Positions 13,501 to 50,571 are shown, numbered from the stretch's first letter. The stretch is DNA of 64,000 nt from Beaufortia kweichowensis (GCA_019155185.1 CM032801.1:5261351-5325350); one strand, 5' to 3'. Program-made: numbers and translations. Notes: a model not told the origin generated them from the sequence alone.

Positions 13501-13955
13501 GTTTTGACTGTAAATGTCACATCCATAACGCTGGAATTGCCCACATATGAATTATGAAAAGTTCAAATAGAACGGTTTTTGTGTTATTGTAGATCAGTCC
13601 CATCCATTCATGTTTTTTTTTAATTTTCAAATTAGAGTAGTGTATCAAATATATATTTAATGTGTCATTTCTGCTGTATTGTATATGCATCCCCTAGTAT
13701 CTGTAGCTCATAACATGATAGCTCATTTGTAAAAATGTGTGCCTTTCTGTCCTGTATCTTTCAGTTTGACATGTGTCTCACACATTTCTATATATGTGTT
13801 TTCTCCAAAGACTCGCTCAGTCTCGCACTAACCCCCAGATGCTGGACATTGGGGTAAACCCTCAAGACTACAACACAGAGGAGTGCTTGTCGCCTAGCAA
13901 CTGGGACAAAGCTGATGTCGAGGCTGCCGACGGCGAGGATACGTTCGGATTCTGA
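4673..13955 (+). CDS. ldlrap1: LDL receptor adaptor protein 1 (ARH), 5'-partial, 8 exons
   Basis: Exons: 4673-4815, 5365-5477, 7153-7267, 7573-7645, 8566-8661, 10436-10548, 10625-10659, 13811-13955. All introns are GT-AG, phases join without a break, and the product is 276 residues after the split first codon. Human LDLRAP1 has 308 residues, so only the ~29-residue first exon is missing. LDLRAP1 couples FxNPxY tails of LDL-receptor-family proteins to clathrin coats at the plasma membrane. Visible residues ~1-147 form the PTB domain, opening LPENWTDTRETLLEGM and including SYCTADKMHDKVFAYIAQ. The clathrin box LLDLE lies at 10453-10467. The AP-2 beta-appendage motif DEAFSRLAQSR (FxxLxxxR) spans the junction of the last two exons. 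The protein ends CLSPSNWDKADVEAADGEDTFGF-like, close to the human tail. The intron 10549-10624 is only 76 nt. Fish carry two ldlrap1 paralogues and I cannot tell which this is. Confidence 0.96.
7412..7567 (+). repeat. (CT)n microsatellite forming the polypyrimidine tract of an ldlrap1 exon
   Basis: About 156 nt of almost pure CT, interrupted by a few G's near 7474-7500. It ends five bases before the exon that starts at 7573 (acceptor TAAG). The exon encodes AQAVTLTVAQAFRVAFEFW, the C-terminal helix of the PTB domain. The tract therefore serves as an oversized polypyrimidine tract in a 305-nt intron. Open frames through it are repeat artefacts. Confidence 0.95.
8085..8345. repeat. possible hAT-type non-autonomous element
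   Basis: The block opens with 'CAGGGGTTTCCAATC', which resembles the CAGGGGT termini of hAT-class elements. It continues with 'AAGGACCCC', and later has 'GGAGGACCCACTG' and 'CATGGACCTCTG'. It lies inside the ldlrap1 intron 7646-8565. Only one copy is in the window, and I did not find a clear second terminal repeat or target duplication, so the call is tentative. Confidence 0.3.
8662..10435 (+). other. ldlrap1 intron without recognised genes
   Basis: This is a 1774-nt AT-rich intron. Near 9590-9670 it has a cluster of 'TACCAT/ATGGTA' words, including the self-complementary 'TACCATGGTA', a pattern also seen at 14790-14885 and 24470-24500. The stretch 9815-10237 is open on the minus strand for 140 codons but shows no recognisable protein. 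Nothing else is visible. Confidence 0.5.
11340..11550. repeat. small inverted-repeat element (teleost type)
   Basis: The left part reads 'AAAGGACAGTTTACCCCAAA' and 'CTCATGTCATTCAAAAACCTG'. The right part reads 'AAAGTCATACAGGTTTGGAA', 'TGACATGAGGTTGAGTAAAT' and 'TTTTTTGGGTGATTCGTCCC'. The ends are imperfect reverse complements of each other, giving a hairpin-forming element. Partial copies of the same family occur at 15455-15570 (left end) and 45050-45135 (right end). I recognise this as a common cyprinid dispersed repeat but cannot assign the library name. It lies in the last ldlrap1 intron. Confidence 0.8.
12650..12681 (+). other. candidate 32-nt cassette exon in ldlrap1
   Basis: The block is preceded by a good acceptor (pyrimidine-rich, ending CCTCCTCAG) and followed by GTAAAC. 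It lies in the last intron (10660-13810). Joined to the upstream exon it reads SRSLDSFESNA with no stop. Because it is 32 nt long it shifts the last exon into a frame that ends after 15 more codons. Inclusion would separate the F of the AP-2 motif from its L and R. It could be a regulated alternative exon or a decoy, and only RNA evidence can decide. Confidence 0.45.
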
Positions 13956-14770
13956 GAGACAATTTGAGGGTGAGGGGCGAAGGGGAATGAGCTGATGAAA
14001 CTACACAAAGGGAATCAACCTCGCTGTCATCTTGGTAGCGTCATCCTGTGGCTGAAGCTGGAACTGCGTCCAGCTTGTTGAGATGAGGTTTAGTAAAGCT
14101 AACAAGACTTCTGTACGAGCACAGACCAAAGCAATACAGTATAAAACTTTTTTTTTTGCCACTTGTATTGTTTCAGTTCATTTTTATTGCGTCAACATTT
14201 TCTATTACTTCATTTAAATTACTTTTGTTTTTTATGTCTTTGAATACAATGTGTGTATGTATGTATATGAAAATGACTGTATTATATTCAATAATTTCTT
14301 ATTATTATGGTATTTTTTAATGGATTTAAGTGATAAAGCTAGCTTTGCAGTTCTATGCAGTGGAATGTCAGATACATTTTTTATAGCTTTTTGTTTGATC
14401 TCTGATCAAGACTTTGTTTGAAGTGGGTGAAGTGGTAGATTGGTTGAGGTTTTGTATGTGGCAGTTCCCTGCCCTTGAACGTATGAAAAACCTAAAACTA
14501 TAAAAAGAGAGATTGAATGAATTAATATAATATGGTTAAATGAACATGATAGCAGCATGACATGATAGATAACAAGCAGGGTATTTATATTACAATATTA
14601 TCTTATTTTTGCTATTAAACTGTATTTTTGCACTGTCTTTCTAAAGCTCATGATTTCATTTCAGGTAATTAAGGTAATTACAAACTTTATACAAACATAC
14701 GTTTGCACATTGTTAATATTTCATTTTGTCATTTGTACTTTCAATAAAGAAAGTACTATGGCAGTAGCAG
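13956..14770 (+). other. ldlrap1 3' UTR (inferred)
   Basis: Sequence after the TGA stop at 13953-13955 is AT-rich and has no further coding frame. I place the end of the transcript shortly after the AATAAA at 14743-14748. An ATTAAA at about 14614-14619 is an alternative. The exact cleavage site is not determinable from sequence alone. Confidence 0.55.
14743..14748 (+). terminator. polyadenylation signal AATAAA, ldlrap1
   Basis: This is the first canonical AATAAA after the stop codon, 788 nt downstream of it. No other canonical hexamer occurs between the stop and this site. The sequence after it includes TG-containing stretches but no strong GT-rich element, so confidence is moderate. Confidence 0.5.
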
Positions 14771-15271
14771 GGTTCAGCGATGTAATCATATGGTACTACA
14801 GTACTATTATTCATACCATGATAATGTCTGATTACTGTAATTATGTAATTATACTCTAAGGTACTTCATATACCATGGAATTTACCTTCATAGTAGTGTC
14901 CGAAAGAGTTTTATTTGTCACTTTGCGGTATATCTGTCTACAGCCAAAACATACCTGGAATACTTAATGAAAGCAACAATATATCATTTTCTGAATTGAA
15001 ATATTAACAATAATAATCACCAGCAGTGAACGGACTGACATATAACACTGTGGTTTTGCTTTTAACTGTGATTTAATTGCTGGCCAAAGTCATGCAGTCG
15101 GTTGTTTGTGGTTTACATTGAAGCTTGTTTGCTCCTGTATTTATTTACCTTGCATTACAGTTTCTCAACATATCAACGTTTCCTTTAGTCATTTCATGTT
15201 CATGGTACCATTTAAAATTAAAGCAATTTAACAAATGTGATGTGTGTTGATGACTGTTAAGAGTAACTTTA

Positions 15272-15285
15272 TTGCCATCTAGTGG
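15272..15285 (-). promoter_or_regulatory. CTCF-like motif (minus orientation)
   Basis: The reverse complement reads CCACTAGATGGCAA, matching the CTCF core CCASYAGRKGGCRS at 13 of 14 positions. It sits in the ~1.7 kb between the inferred ldlrap1 3' end and the disc1 promoter. A motif match alone does not show binding. Confidence 0.4.
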
Positions 15286-15454
15286 TGTAATTGTCGCAGT
15301 GCACTTAAATGTGTTCTTGCGGTAGAGTCAGCAGAGATGGATTAAATTAGGTTTACAATTAGATTTTTTTTGAAAATTGTTTGAAATACAGACAGAAAAA
15401 TCAATTCTCGACTCATTAAAAACGTAAAAACTTAGAAAACCTAAACTAAAAACT

Positions 15455-15570
15455 TGTTAAAGGGTTAGTTCACACAAAAGTAAAAATTCTGTCATTATTT
15501 ATTTACTCTTATCTCATGTGTGTGACTCTTGAGGAACACAAAAGATATTTTGAGAAATGTCTCAGGGGTT
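15455..15570 (+). repeat. partial copy of the inverted-repeat element family
   Basis: It begins 'AAAGGGTTAGTTCACACAAA' and continues with 'ATTCTGTCATTATTTATTTA' and 'GAGGAACACAAAAGATATTT'. This corresponds to the left end of the element at 11340-11550. The right end was not found next to it, so it looks truncated. Confidence 0.75.
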
Positions 15571-16499
15571 TGTGTCCTAAGTAAAACTATCAGATTACTA
15601 TCAGACTATCAAAATACAAATGATTGACATCGACTCTTTAGGACTCTATGACCTACATTTTGCAATTTATTTTAATATGGATCTTTTAATGCGATGTCAC
15701 ATTATGAGTAAAGTGAAAAGATTAGACAAATAATGTTCATTTGATTTATCCGTTTTACTGAGAGACTTTAGAAGCTCTTAGTTGAACACAATTAAACCAT
15801 TATCAGACCTCAAATAAGCTATAGAGCAGCACACAAGGGCAGCACTGTTTGCCCGAGCATTGGTGTCTCCAGGGGCCGTCTGAGACAAATAGAGCTCAGT
15901 CCATCTGAAAGACTGGATCAGACAGCACGAACTGTCTTTATATTTCAGTTTTGCCAGAATCCTAACATAATTTATTTATAATAGGCAGAAAACATCTAGT
16001 TGCAGATACACCCCTACCCAGACAACCAAATACCTTGATATACCCTGAATACAGCACATCCTCATTTCAGAAAACACATTTTTCACTAGTCTTCAGTAAC
16101 TCTAATCCTTCCAATTAAACCACATATTATCTGTTAAGTCTTATGAAAAGTAACGTTTTACTAGGCTATAATAAAATGGATAAATCATTTACAAAATGCT
16201 TTACAATTAGGTATGGATTTATGAACTTTTTAATGGATATAATATTTACCATATAAAGTATAAAAGTATACAGCATACTCTTAACATTTTGTTTCTTGGG
16301 ACAAATAAAAATCTAAAGACAGATCAACTTTAAAATATGAACCACGTTTCTCATGTGTATTACAAAAGAAGCATTTCTTATCAGTGTCCATAAATTGTGA
16401 TAAGAATAACTTGCATGGGTAAGTTTTGTGAACTACTTTAATTTTATTTAGCTAGCACACAACATTTGTAAGGATGTAACCATGCTTTTCTCAACCAAC

Positions 16500-17057
16500 C
16501 GGTATCAAGGTGATTCTTTAGTGAATGTATGACGTCAGTTTAACCTCTAGCACAGGTGTAGTAACAACACACTTCAGATGAGATGCAGGGACCGTGCCAG
16601 CTATCAGAGAGTAAAGGCCGTGCGCGCTCTCGTGCAGGATCAGATTCCAACACACGTCACGGGAACTCCTTCACGACACAAAATGTGGCTTTTCTCCGCT
16701 TTCCATCTGATTCTGTCCTGTCGGCTCTTTTTCGTTTTCATTTCGGATTGAAACTTGGAATGGACATGAGATTCGCATAAAACAGAAGGATATAGACGCC
16801 GTTTTTTGGATTTACTTGATTTACAGCGCGTTCCGTGCTGCAGGAACTGGACTGTCTATGTCTCGAGTTTTTCGGTGTTTGTGAACGTTTTCTTTGTAAA
16901 AGACAGCTGTGTTTTTGTGAGATTACAGCTTCATGCTCGTTGTAATATTTGTGGATTGGAACGGCGTTGTGTTAACGCGTAACGGGCACACGCCGCGCGC
17001 ATCACAGGATGAGAGTTTAACTAAAGAAACTAGTTTTGTTGGTTAAGCGAAACAATC
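16500..17057 (+). promoter_or_regulatory. disc1 promoter and 5' leader region (inferred)
   Basis: The sequence becomes richer in G+C and CpG from about 16600, for example around GCGCGCTCTCG and CGCCGCGCGC, and stays so up to the start codon. This contrasts with the AT-rich flanks. A palindromic CRE lies at 16530-16537. No clear TATA box is seen, fitting a CpG-type vertebrate promoter. A 65-codon open frame starting at 16583 lies in this region and could be an upstream ORF if transcription starts before it. The transcription start is not determined. Confidence 0.55.
16530..16537 (+). promoter_or_regulatory. full palindromic CRE (TGACGTCA)
   Basis: This is an exact TGACGTCA octamer about 520 bp upstream of the disc1 start codon. 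CREB/ATF-family bZIP factors bind this site. A second exact copy lies in coding exon 1 at 17111-17118. Confidence 0.5.
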
Positions 17058-42423
<25,366 letters not shown>

Positions 42424-43880
42424 ATGGACTTAAATGTATTTGATGTGCTGTTTTGGCAACGTGTCCAGACTGGAGTTCAGGGTCTCTGGGTTTTTCAGCT
42501 GCATATGTCCGTCTTTGGTGGACAACATCTATGGACAATAACGTCTATGGACATCCATTTATCCATGCCGTCATCTTGCGCTGTGTCTGCATGAGCACTT
42601 AACCACTAAGCATGAAGCTTACACACAATGAACTTATGTCCTGTTGAGCATGACAACCAGAAGGAAATCATTTGACAAGAAACATTTTCTTTTATGAAAG
42701 TGTGTCTGGCTAAATCTCATGAATTGTTACATTTCATCCCAAAATCAAAAGGGAATTACAAGGAAAAGGACACTTTTTAAAATATGATTCTGCATTGTTG
42801 TTTCCCTTCATTACAAAAATACATCCAGACTTTACACTTCATTATTCAATTTCTGTTTTTTATTATTTTTACATTATTTTAATACAGTATTTTATTACTG
42901 TTAGTGTTTTTTACCATTAAAACAGAAAATCAGTACATATACATTACGTTTAAAAACGTTCATACATTCCTTTTTTTTCCAAATTGCTGTACTGAGAATA
43001 TTATTGTTTTTTTCTCTTGATTTTGGGGTGAAATTAGATGCATTTTTTCGATTTAGACCTTATTACTTTGTTGGAAGTATTAACTGTTTGTACTGTACTT
43101 GTAAAGTTATTTACAATTTAACGTAACTTATGCTTTTATTTATGTCATATGCTTTATATGTCTTAAGTGTCATTGTATATCTAAACCTTTTCAGTCAGCA
43201 GTATGTGGACCAATGATTAAAAGATAACTTAAGAGCAAACAGATATCTCACACCGAAACATGAGAGCAGACAGGTAAACCGTGTCTGTACTAGGCAGTTC
43301 AGCTCATGAGTTTAAATGTCTCATTTTTGTCTTTACGAGTGAACTTTGAACATTAGTGTCCCAGTTCATGATTTATAAATTGTGGTGCTAAGAAGTATGA
43401 TTATGGAGATCAGGTTTGTCAAATTATGGCAGTTATATAGTAGCCCTCCTGCCTGTTGATGTACCGTGTTAAATTACTGTGTGTGTGTTATAAGGGTAAT
43501 GTAGCATTAAGTGCCATTTTTAAGCAATGGTATTTTCTTTGTTTGTGTAGCAGAGAAATAGTTTTTACCACTCTTTAAAAGCACTTTTAAAAACTGTTTT
43601 ACTAATCCTGAAGGATGTATCTTTGCATGCTCATCATTTGATTTTCTGCCACTGAGCTTTAAAACCACTATTATTTTTAGTTGATGGTTATTGCAAGCTC
43701 CCAAGTGAATATCCTAATTTTGAATATTTTGTGCAATGTCTTTTGGTAATTAACAACCACTATAAATGCTTGAAGAAACTGCATTTGCATTTTATTTTTT
43801 ATGTTGTATTTCTAAGTGCCATTTCATTATTTCTGTCCTAGTAGCCAAAAAGCAATTAAAGATTTATTTCTTTGAGTAAA
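42424..43880 (+). other. disc1 3' UTR (inferred)
   Basis: AT-rich sequence follows the TAA stop at 42421-42423 with no further coding frame. An ATTAAA at 43855-43860 is the most plausible poly(A) signal before the repeat-like AT-rich stretch from 43960. AATAAA at about 44008 is an alternative. The end is uncertain. Confidence 0.45.
43855..43860 (+). terminator. possible poly(A) signal ATTAAA, disc1
   Basis: This is a variant hexamer about 1.43 kb after the stop codon, followed by a T-rich stretch. No canonical AATAAA occurs between the stop and this point. Confidence 0.35.
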
Positions 43881-43959
43881 ATGTTGAGTAAAAGAGTAAA
43901 TGGGGTCCATTTAAATGTCATGTTGACACAGAAACAGTTATTTATTAGTATAAAAATTT

Positions 43960-46232
43960 TACTTTTCATACATTATATTTTTTATATTTATCGTTAACTA
44001 AGACTATAATAAAACAATAACTGAAATGATCAAAAAATAGAATAAATATAAAGATGTTTCCTTGGCAATAAACTTAAGTTAGTTTAAATTGAAGCACTAA
44101 AATTATTAAGCTACTTTTTTTATTATTAAGCTAAACTGAATTAAAATGAAATATAATAATAGCATTACTATTGTTATAAAAATTAAGCCAAGATTAGCTA
44201 AAAACATGACAATTAAAGCTAATGTATAAAGTTAAAGTAAACTAAAATGACTGATTCACAGCGGAGCCAAAATATCTAAATATATCTGTAGATCTCTTAG
44301 ATGAACACTAGCTGTTTCCATCTCTAGTTCTGCGACCAGTTTCTTCAGGTTATGATTTTGTGATGTTTATTCCCTGAGGGTCTTCATCAGCAGAAACCTG
44401 CTAGACAGACATATGGTGCTTTCAGTTTTATCAAATGAACAGCTTACAGTTCTGCTTGTCTTAAGCGCTACAATGGTCAGATCTCTCTGCATAACATCAC
44501 AGGCTGCCAGGCATGTGAGCGGTACATCCATCAGCTCGCACCTGGCACCGCTCAGCAGACGGGTACAATCTTGTCTCCTAATTGAATCTTTGTTTGTGCA
44601 ACACTGCCATTGCTCAGGTTGATTCCTCCCTCCTCTTGCCATGGAAACAATCCAGATGGTTTGTGAGAAACAAACGCTGGAGATAAGGTACTTGCTTTTC
44701 CTACAGTTTTCATTTATAACTTATGGAAATATGAGAAGTTTCTGTGGCATTTTCATACTGTAGTATTCATCTCCATGATTGATGGATAGTTGACAGGTTT
44801 CTGTAATGTGTGCAAACTGATGTTTTCAGTCGCTTTGTAAGCAACTTGTCTTGCTTGGAGAGAGTGAAATCTGAGCTGTGTGTCACTGACGCATTTTTAT
44901 AGCATCTCATCATTTACAAACACTGAAAAACTGCCCAATATGTAAATTTTTACTCTTACAATTAATCAGACTGCATTTGATTTACACTTGTTTTGTTTTA
45001 TTTGACAGACGCTTTTATCCAAACCTATACATTGTATCAGGATGTGTGAAGAAAAGCTTGTACAGGTTTGCAATGACATGAGGGTGAGTAAATAATGAAA
45101 GAACTTTCATTTTTGAGTGAACTATCCCTTTATTTAAATGATTTGATATGGGTATCTTTCATCTTTTGTAGTGTTTTTGATCTTCATTACAACACGGTGT
45201 GTTTCGTTTAGATTGTTTCGATCTGGCATGAGATCATAGAGCAGGTCCTTTTGAGTCACGCGTGATGTTGATCATTTTTGACAAGACACGCAAACCCGCT
45301 GTAGACAGCTCTGCTTTCAGACACTTGACACATGATAACATCCAAAAAGGCTGAGAAATATTTAAAACTGATGGTCTGTAGGAGGTTATAGAAAAGGCAG
45401 ATGTTTGTGTATGCATAAGAAACAACATATTTTTAATCTTTATGAAGTGAAACCTTTCAAGAAAAACTGTACCATGAACTACAATACTACTGAAGTTTTG
45501 TTTAGTAATGATAGTTGTATGGTAAGATGCTGTTTCCATTAAATTTAGGCATACAATTTTTTTCTAAATGTTTTATTGAGCACATGACCAAATGGAACCA
45601 AGATGACTTCAGTGAACCCAATATTTACAACAGACTTAATAAGATCTGTGTGTTGTTTTTTTGGGCAACATGATTGAAAAGATGAGTTGGGATGCAGATA
45701 AACCTGCAAGACCATCTTTTATTTTCATTGTCATTATAAGACTTTTGCTTAACATGACCTGAACTTCACTCCAAACAAACAACAACAACAGTATTATAAT
45801 ATCAGTAATGGAGCATCATTATAAATCAGTGTGTACCATATGACAGTATTTATGATTGGTTAAAAAGGATGAAATAAAAAAAAGCTTGACAATAATAATA
45901 ACAATTGTTGATCCAGAAATAATTTTATAGTGCTTTTACAATTTCAACAATTTTTCATTGAAACAAAGCAGACTAGAGACGTAAGTAAACAGTAAGCATT
46001 ATAAATGATGTACAAACAGGAAAAATATAAAATACATGGTATGTAAGGGAAAAAATATCTATATACATGTTCACTTTGACAGTGAGAGGTGAGTTAATAC
46101 TTTGGGATAAAGAATTGCTATTTACTGCATACAGTGCATTTATCTTTTGATCTCAAATAGGTAGTGATGCAACATTTGTTTTGTCATTGTATCTATAAAT
46201 GTAATTGTTCATCTTTGGTTTGTTTGCTACAG
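43960..46232. other. intergenic, AT-rich with repeats
   Basis: 43960-44260 is AT-rich with recurring AACTAAAAT and TTAAGCTA words, probably an old dispersed repeat. 45000-45135 holds a SINE tail in reverse (GACAGACGCTTTTATCC) followed by the right end of the inverted-repeat element (CAATGACATGAGGGTGAGTA). A short ATG frame at 44641 ends at a usable donor (GTACTT) near 44687 but has no recognised partner exon. No protein-coding gene was recognised. Confidence 0.5.
45050..45135 (-). repeat. right end of the inverted-repeat element family
   Basis: 'TACAGGTTTGCAATGACATG', 'AGGGTGAGTAAATAATGAAA' and 'TTTTTGAGTGAACTATCCC' correspond to the right end of the element at 11340-11550. Confidence 0.75.
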
Positions 46233-46320
46233 ATGCACTCAGAAGACAACAGCCCTCGGGTAGAGCAGAATGTCACCGTGTCCTCCATCTGTCCCGCCCC
46301 ACACACACGCGCTGGAGGAG
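46233..46320 (+). ncRNA. candidate exon of an unidentified + strand transcript
   Basis: An 88-nt block is preceded by a T-rich tract and ACAG and followed by GTGAGA. It opens with ATG and is open throughout (MHSEDNSPRVEQNVTVSSIC...). Joined to 49811-49885 it reads a further GGDYYTFISA and stops, giving a possible 37-residue peptide. No homologue was recognised. It may be a lncRNA exon, an untranslated exon of a later gene, or chance. The typing as ncRNA is provisional. Confidence 0.3.
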
Positions 46321-49300
46321 GTGAGATCAATAGATCTGATGGATGAGGCTGGCCGGTCTCTGACAGTTCAGATGAGAGCCGTTCTTTCTGTGTGCTGGAG
46401 AATTAACTACATGGGAGGTGTCACATGGCACCACCAGTGATCAGCGTGTGTGGGATACTGGTATTTCCCATTTAGACTTTGGAATTGAGATTGAGATTGG
46501 TGATTGATTTATTGTTTTCGAACACATCCAACCACATAGATTATATGGAGGGATTATAAATCATTGGTGTACATTTAATACTCACACACACATGTAAATT
46601 ATCATATTAAATTCTGTTTATGTGCATTAAACCAGTAAAGCAAACTGGTTCATCCACAGTCATGTCCACAAAACATTTGCTCACATAAATGGGGAATTGT
46701 ATGTAATAACTGAATTGTAATAAATAAGGGTTTATATTTGAATACTGGCAAACTTAAAACAGTGTACAATCTTTCAGCTTGACTCTTGTTAGGCCATAAA
46801 ACTTTATTTAAAAAAATTATATTTTTACCATTTTAAAGGAATCATCAAGCCAACACTGTTTTTTCTTGTAATGAAATGTTGCTTGACACACTTAAGCTTT
46901 AAAGATTGACCTCACAACCTTTTTGTTTAACTATCTATCGTTCCAGTGTCTTTTCCTTCAATCCTCCCCCTGAGGTGGACGTGAACCATGTTACATGACC
47001 CTCATCATTACAGCGACTGAAGATAAGGGACACGCTGACCTTGAGCTATTTTCCAGCTCACAGGACCATAACAGCAGATGAGAGGGAGTGAAGCGTCGTA
47101 TGACAGGCTTTGCTTTGAGAGCTTTATGAGCCGGAGCAGGACGATGGAAGACGTTTAGGACAGTAGGACTGACAGCGCTTGGTCAACACCTCAGGGGGGG
47201 ATGTTGACTCTTGGCTCTTGTGAATTGTAAGTCACTGAAGCGTTTCTGTGTTAATCTTTTTTTGCATGATGTGATAATGAATCTATCACTCACAGGCAGA
47301 TGGTATTAAACACAGTGGGTTGCCGTACAAGAGCGCACACAATATGTCCACAGTAATATTTAGTCTTTAGTTTCACACGGTATTAAATGGGTCACTGTAT
47401 ATTTTTAGAATGAATGCTTTTTTTACTGAATCTGATGTCACTAGTGGCTTTGTGTTTGTTTTTGGGTAAATCTAATTCACACACAGGTCACATTCAGCTC
47501 ATCGCCTTTACAGACACCTGTGTGAGGAAAATGATTTTCTCAGCTGAACCGTGAAACTCAAGAACATGTTCAGGTAATATTCACCCCAAAACAACTCGGA
47601 AAACTTTTGCTTAAAGAAGAGAAAGCCTATATTTAGGACCACAACAATTTCATGATGACAGTCTGCTTGTTAAGTCTGATGTCACGCACCATTGATTCTG
47701 TGTCCAAAAGCAAACAACAAATAATGCTAATATACGCTCATGCCGTGCTGTAAAACTACCAAAAAACAAGATACTAAACTTTATCTTCGTAACAAATTTC
47801 CAGATGGCCATACAGTAATTCATTTTTGAGTTTTTGTGAGGATAGCAAGTGCAGAAAGGAATAACATTTTAACTTTGTATTCTGTTTTCTCATTCCCTTT
47901 TTTTCATTTTGGGGTAAAATATATGACATTCATTACACGATTCAAGTGATTAGTGTCGAGAAGGAAATGCTAAGATGACATAAGAGACCCTTTGATGGCC
48001 TGTGGACATCAGAGGTGAAAGCTCACAGCAGACAGACATTTTTTAGACAGCGAGAGACAGCTTACCGTGACCACATTTCAGCCAGACAGATCACTGCCGG
48101 AGGACAAGAGAAACGCTGCTGTGGGATTCCAAGGACAAAGACTGAAGAAGGCTTGTGAAAACCACAGATGGTGACCAGCTACCTGCAGGGAAGAAATCTA
48201 AAACTAAAATGAGCTTTGCCTTCAGTGCAGGACATGATGCTAATACCTGCCACATCAGAAATCAGGGACAGTCGTCTGCAGCTCCGGCGACCGCTGTCCC
48301 CCAGGCAGGACGGTGGTCCACTTTTATAAAGACTTTAGATCATGTACATTGTTCATTTAGCTTTACTCTCACATTTCTGATTGATTCTGAAGTTTAAACA
48401 CTCTGGCACAAAAAAATCTACCAAAGATTGTTAAACAGATATAAATGATATATATAAACCGCATGGTGGGTTGAAGAGATGTGCGTTACTAACCTATTTT
48501 ATTACACACCGCATAATACATGTAGCCTCAATCCACAGATACAAATTTATATGAATAATTTGTAATATTTTTCAATTTTCATTTTTTTTATATTAATGGC
48601 ACGCAGGAATTCATTATAATTCTCAGCACTGTTTGAGTGTATCAGGAGACGCTCACTGTAATGACTGAAACTCATAATGATGCTGTACTTCATTATTCAA
48701 TAGGGCTTCTCATTTACTGTTATTGTCTAGTTTCCCAGAGGAAATGATTTTAGTGCTTGTCTATGTAGATATATTCAAATCATGGATTGAATGTGATTTG
48801 AAGCAAGTGAATTGAAACTTAAAATATTATCCTGTTTATCTTTATTGTACTTTTAATGAGACTTTCAAAAATACAGCACTATATATTTTAAACATGCAGA
48901 CTGACTGAGGTAAACCATGTTTTTAATAGTTTCTAACCTTAAATGATGCTTATATAATGAGGATGAATCTGTAATGCCACTCATGATGACCCACAACCCC
49001 AATATGTCATGTTAATCCAGGTTTAACCTCTTCTTTACCAGAGTTAAAGGGTTGTCTTGTCCTTTATACATGTGTGTCTGAAGGGATTTTAATGTGTTTA
49101 AGATAGAAAATGTTAAGTTGAAGAGGTTTAAATTTTTACAGTGTGGGAAATTGTGGGAAATTACAAAAGTGGAACAGTGTTACAGTGTTAACCAAAAGCA
49201 AATATTGTTTACAATGATGCACTTAAAATGGATGGGCAATGCAAGATTACAGTACAAAAGACACGTGACCGACATTAGAAATGTTAACAGGACTTGGGTG

Positions 49301-49810
49301 AATCACTTGTTAGCCTTGCTAGTGCACATTTATATAGTAAACACAAAAAATGGCATAAGGAACTTTTTGCATAGAGAAAAATATACCGAGTAACTAGTAA
49401 AGAAGTTTATCCTCTTGTGGATTGATAGCCCATCAAAACATGACAAATTAGATGACTCTACAGGCTAAATAATACAGATTTTCATAAGGAGAGAAATACA
49501 TTTTAAATCAATTTAGCACAAAACTAAAAAACTTTGCTTTGCCGAAAAATGTTCTTCCACTGTGTGTGAAATATATTCATTTGAAATGTATTCCCATGTA
49601 TGAGTTTGTTTTTTCCAGCATAAGTCTGCATAATATGGCGTGATCTGCATTTCTGTAAGTACAAGCTGTGTGCTAACTTGCTGTACAAGTGTAATATTGT
49701 TTTTGCATGTTTAAATCATAATAACAACTGCTTGTACTGTAAGCACATTAGCAAACCTCTCCATCTCTCCCTATTTCCCTCATGATAAAGACTGAATGTT
49801 TTTGTTCTAG
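46321..49810. other. intergenic, no recognised gene
   Basis: Mostly unique-looking AT-rich sequence. Around 46930-47240 and 47990-48330 the base composition is more balanced, and the second stretch contains splice-like sites, but no convincing exon chain or protein was found. No repeat copy from elsewhere in the window was recognised. Confidence 0.4.
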
Positions 49811-49885
49811 ATTATTATACTTTCATCTCGGCCTGAAGGCTCAGAGGACTCGAGGATCTGAAACCATCACTGAATGACATATGAG
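49811..49885 (+). ncRNA. candidate exon of an unidentified + strand transcript
   Basis: Preceded by TTTTTGTTCTAG and followed by GTAATC, 75 nt. It has an early stop in the frame entered from 46233-46320, so beyond that stop it would be untranslated. The call rests on splice signals alone. Confidence 0.25.
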
Positions 49886-50547
49886 GTAATCTGTTCGTTT
49901 AAAAGAAGAACATCCAACATCTCTTTAATGTTGTTGACATTGTGCCCACAGGACAGAACGCTGTGTGGTGTTAGTGTTAAGCAGTGTTAAGAGATGTTTC
50001 TGTCCGCTTCATGATTAGACCTGTGGCTATAAATGCTGTATGAATTTAAAGCAGTGTTTTCTTCTCTTTTTACTGACCTGGTTTTGTGGAAATGTTCTGA
50101 GCTATATGAAATCTGCTGATGCATCTCTTGCAGTCTTGTGGGAGAATGACTCGGGGCTTCAAAAACAATGAATTTTTGTGTGCTTCATGTGCGTTCAATA
50201 AAATATTGCAATATATCTCCTCCAATTTTGAGAACAGAGCCAGTAAATCAAATATCTTATGGCTGTCATGATGACTGGCGGAACATTTGGTTGTTTGTGC
50301 AATGAAAATATTACACTGCTTTTTAGTTACATGAACTCTTTTATTCTTGTAGGAAATGAATGTTTTTACAGGTATTTGTAGAAGATGCCTCTTGTACATT
50401 TTACATAATATAACTTGAAAATTTGTGACTAAAATTAAGAATGGTTACTCTCGTAGACATGAAGCATACATATGTGCTGTAATCTTAAATTGCTCTATAG
50501 TAGAAAATATTTTTTATTTTTTATTGGTCAGTGTGTGAATAATTGCT

Positions 50548-50571
50548 TAATAATAATAATAATAATAATAT
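50548..50571 (+). repeat. (TAA)n microsatellite
   Basis: About eight TAA units in an AT-rich intergenic interval. Confidence 0.9.

Larger units (their letters stand above)
14771..16500. other. intergenic interval ldlrap1-disc1
   Basis: No coding exon is recognisable on either strand. Contents are ATGGTA/TACCAT words at 14790-14885, a CTCF-like motif at 15272-15285 and a partial inverted-repeat element at 15455-15570. The remainder is AT-rich unique-looking sequence. In mammals TSNAX lies immediately upstream of DISC1, and no TSNAX-like exon was seen here. Confidence 0.55.

Noticed and set aside
44641..44687. Short ATG frame ending at a donor site
   Set aside because: Joined to the next candidate exon at 46233 it stops after nine further codons, and no homologue was recognised; not enough to call a gene.
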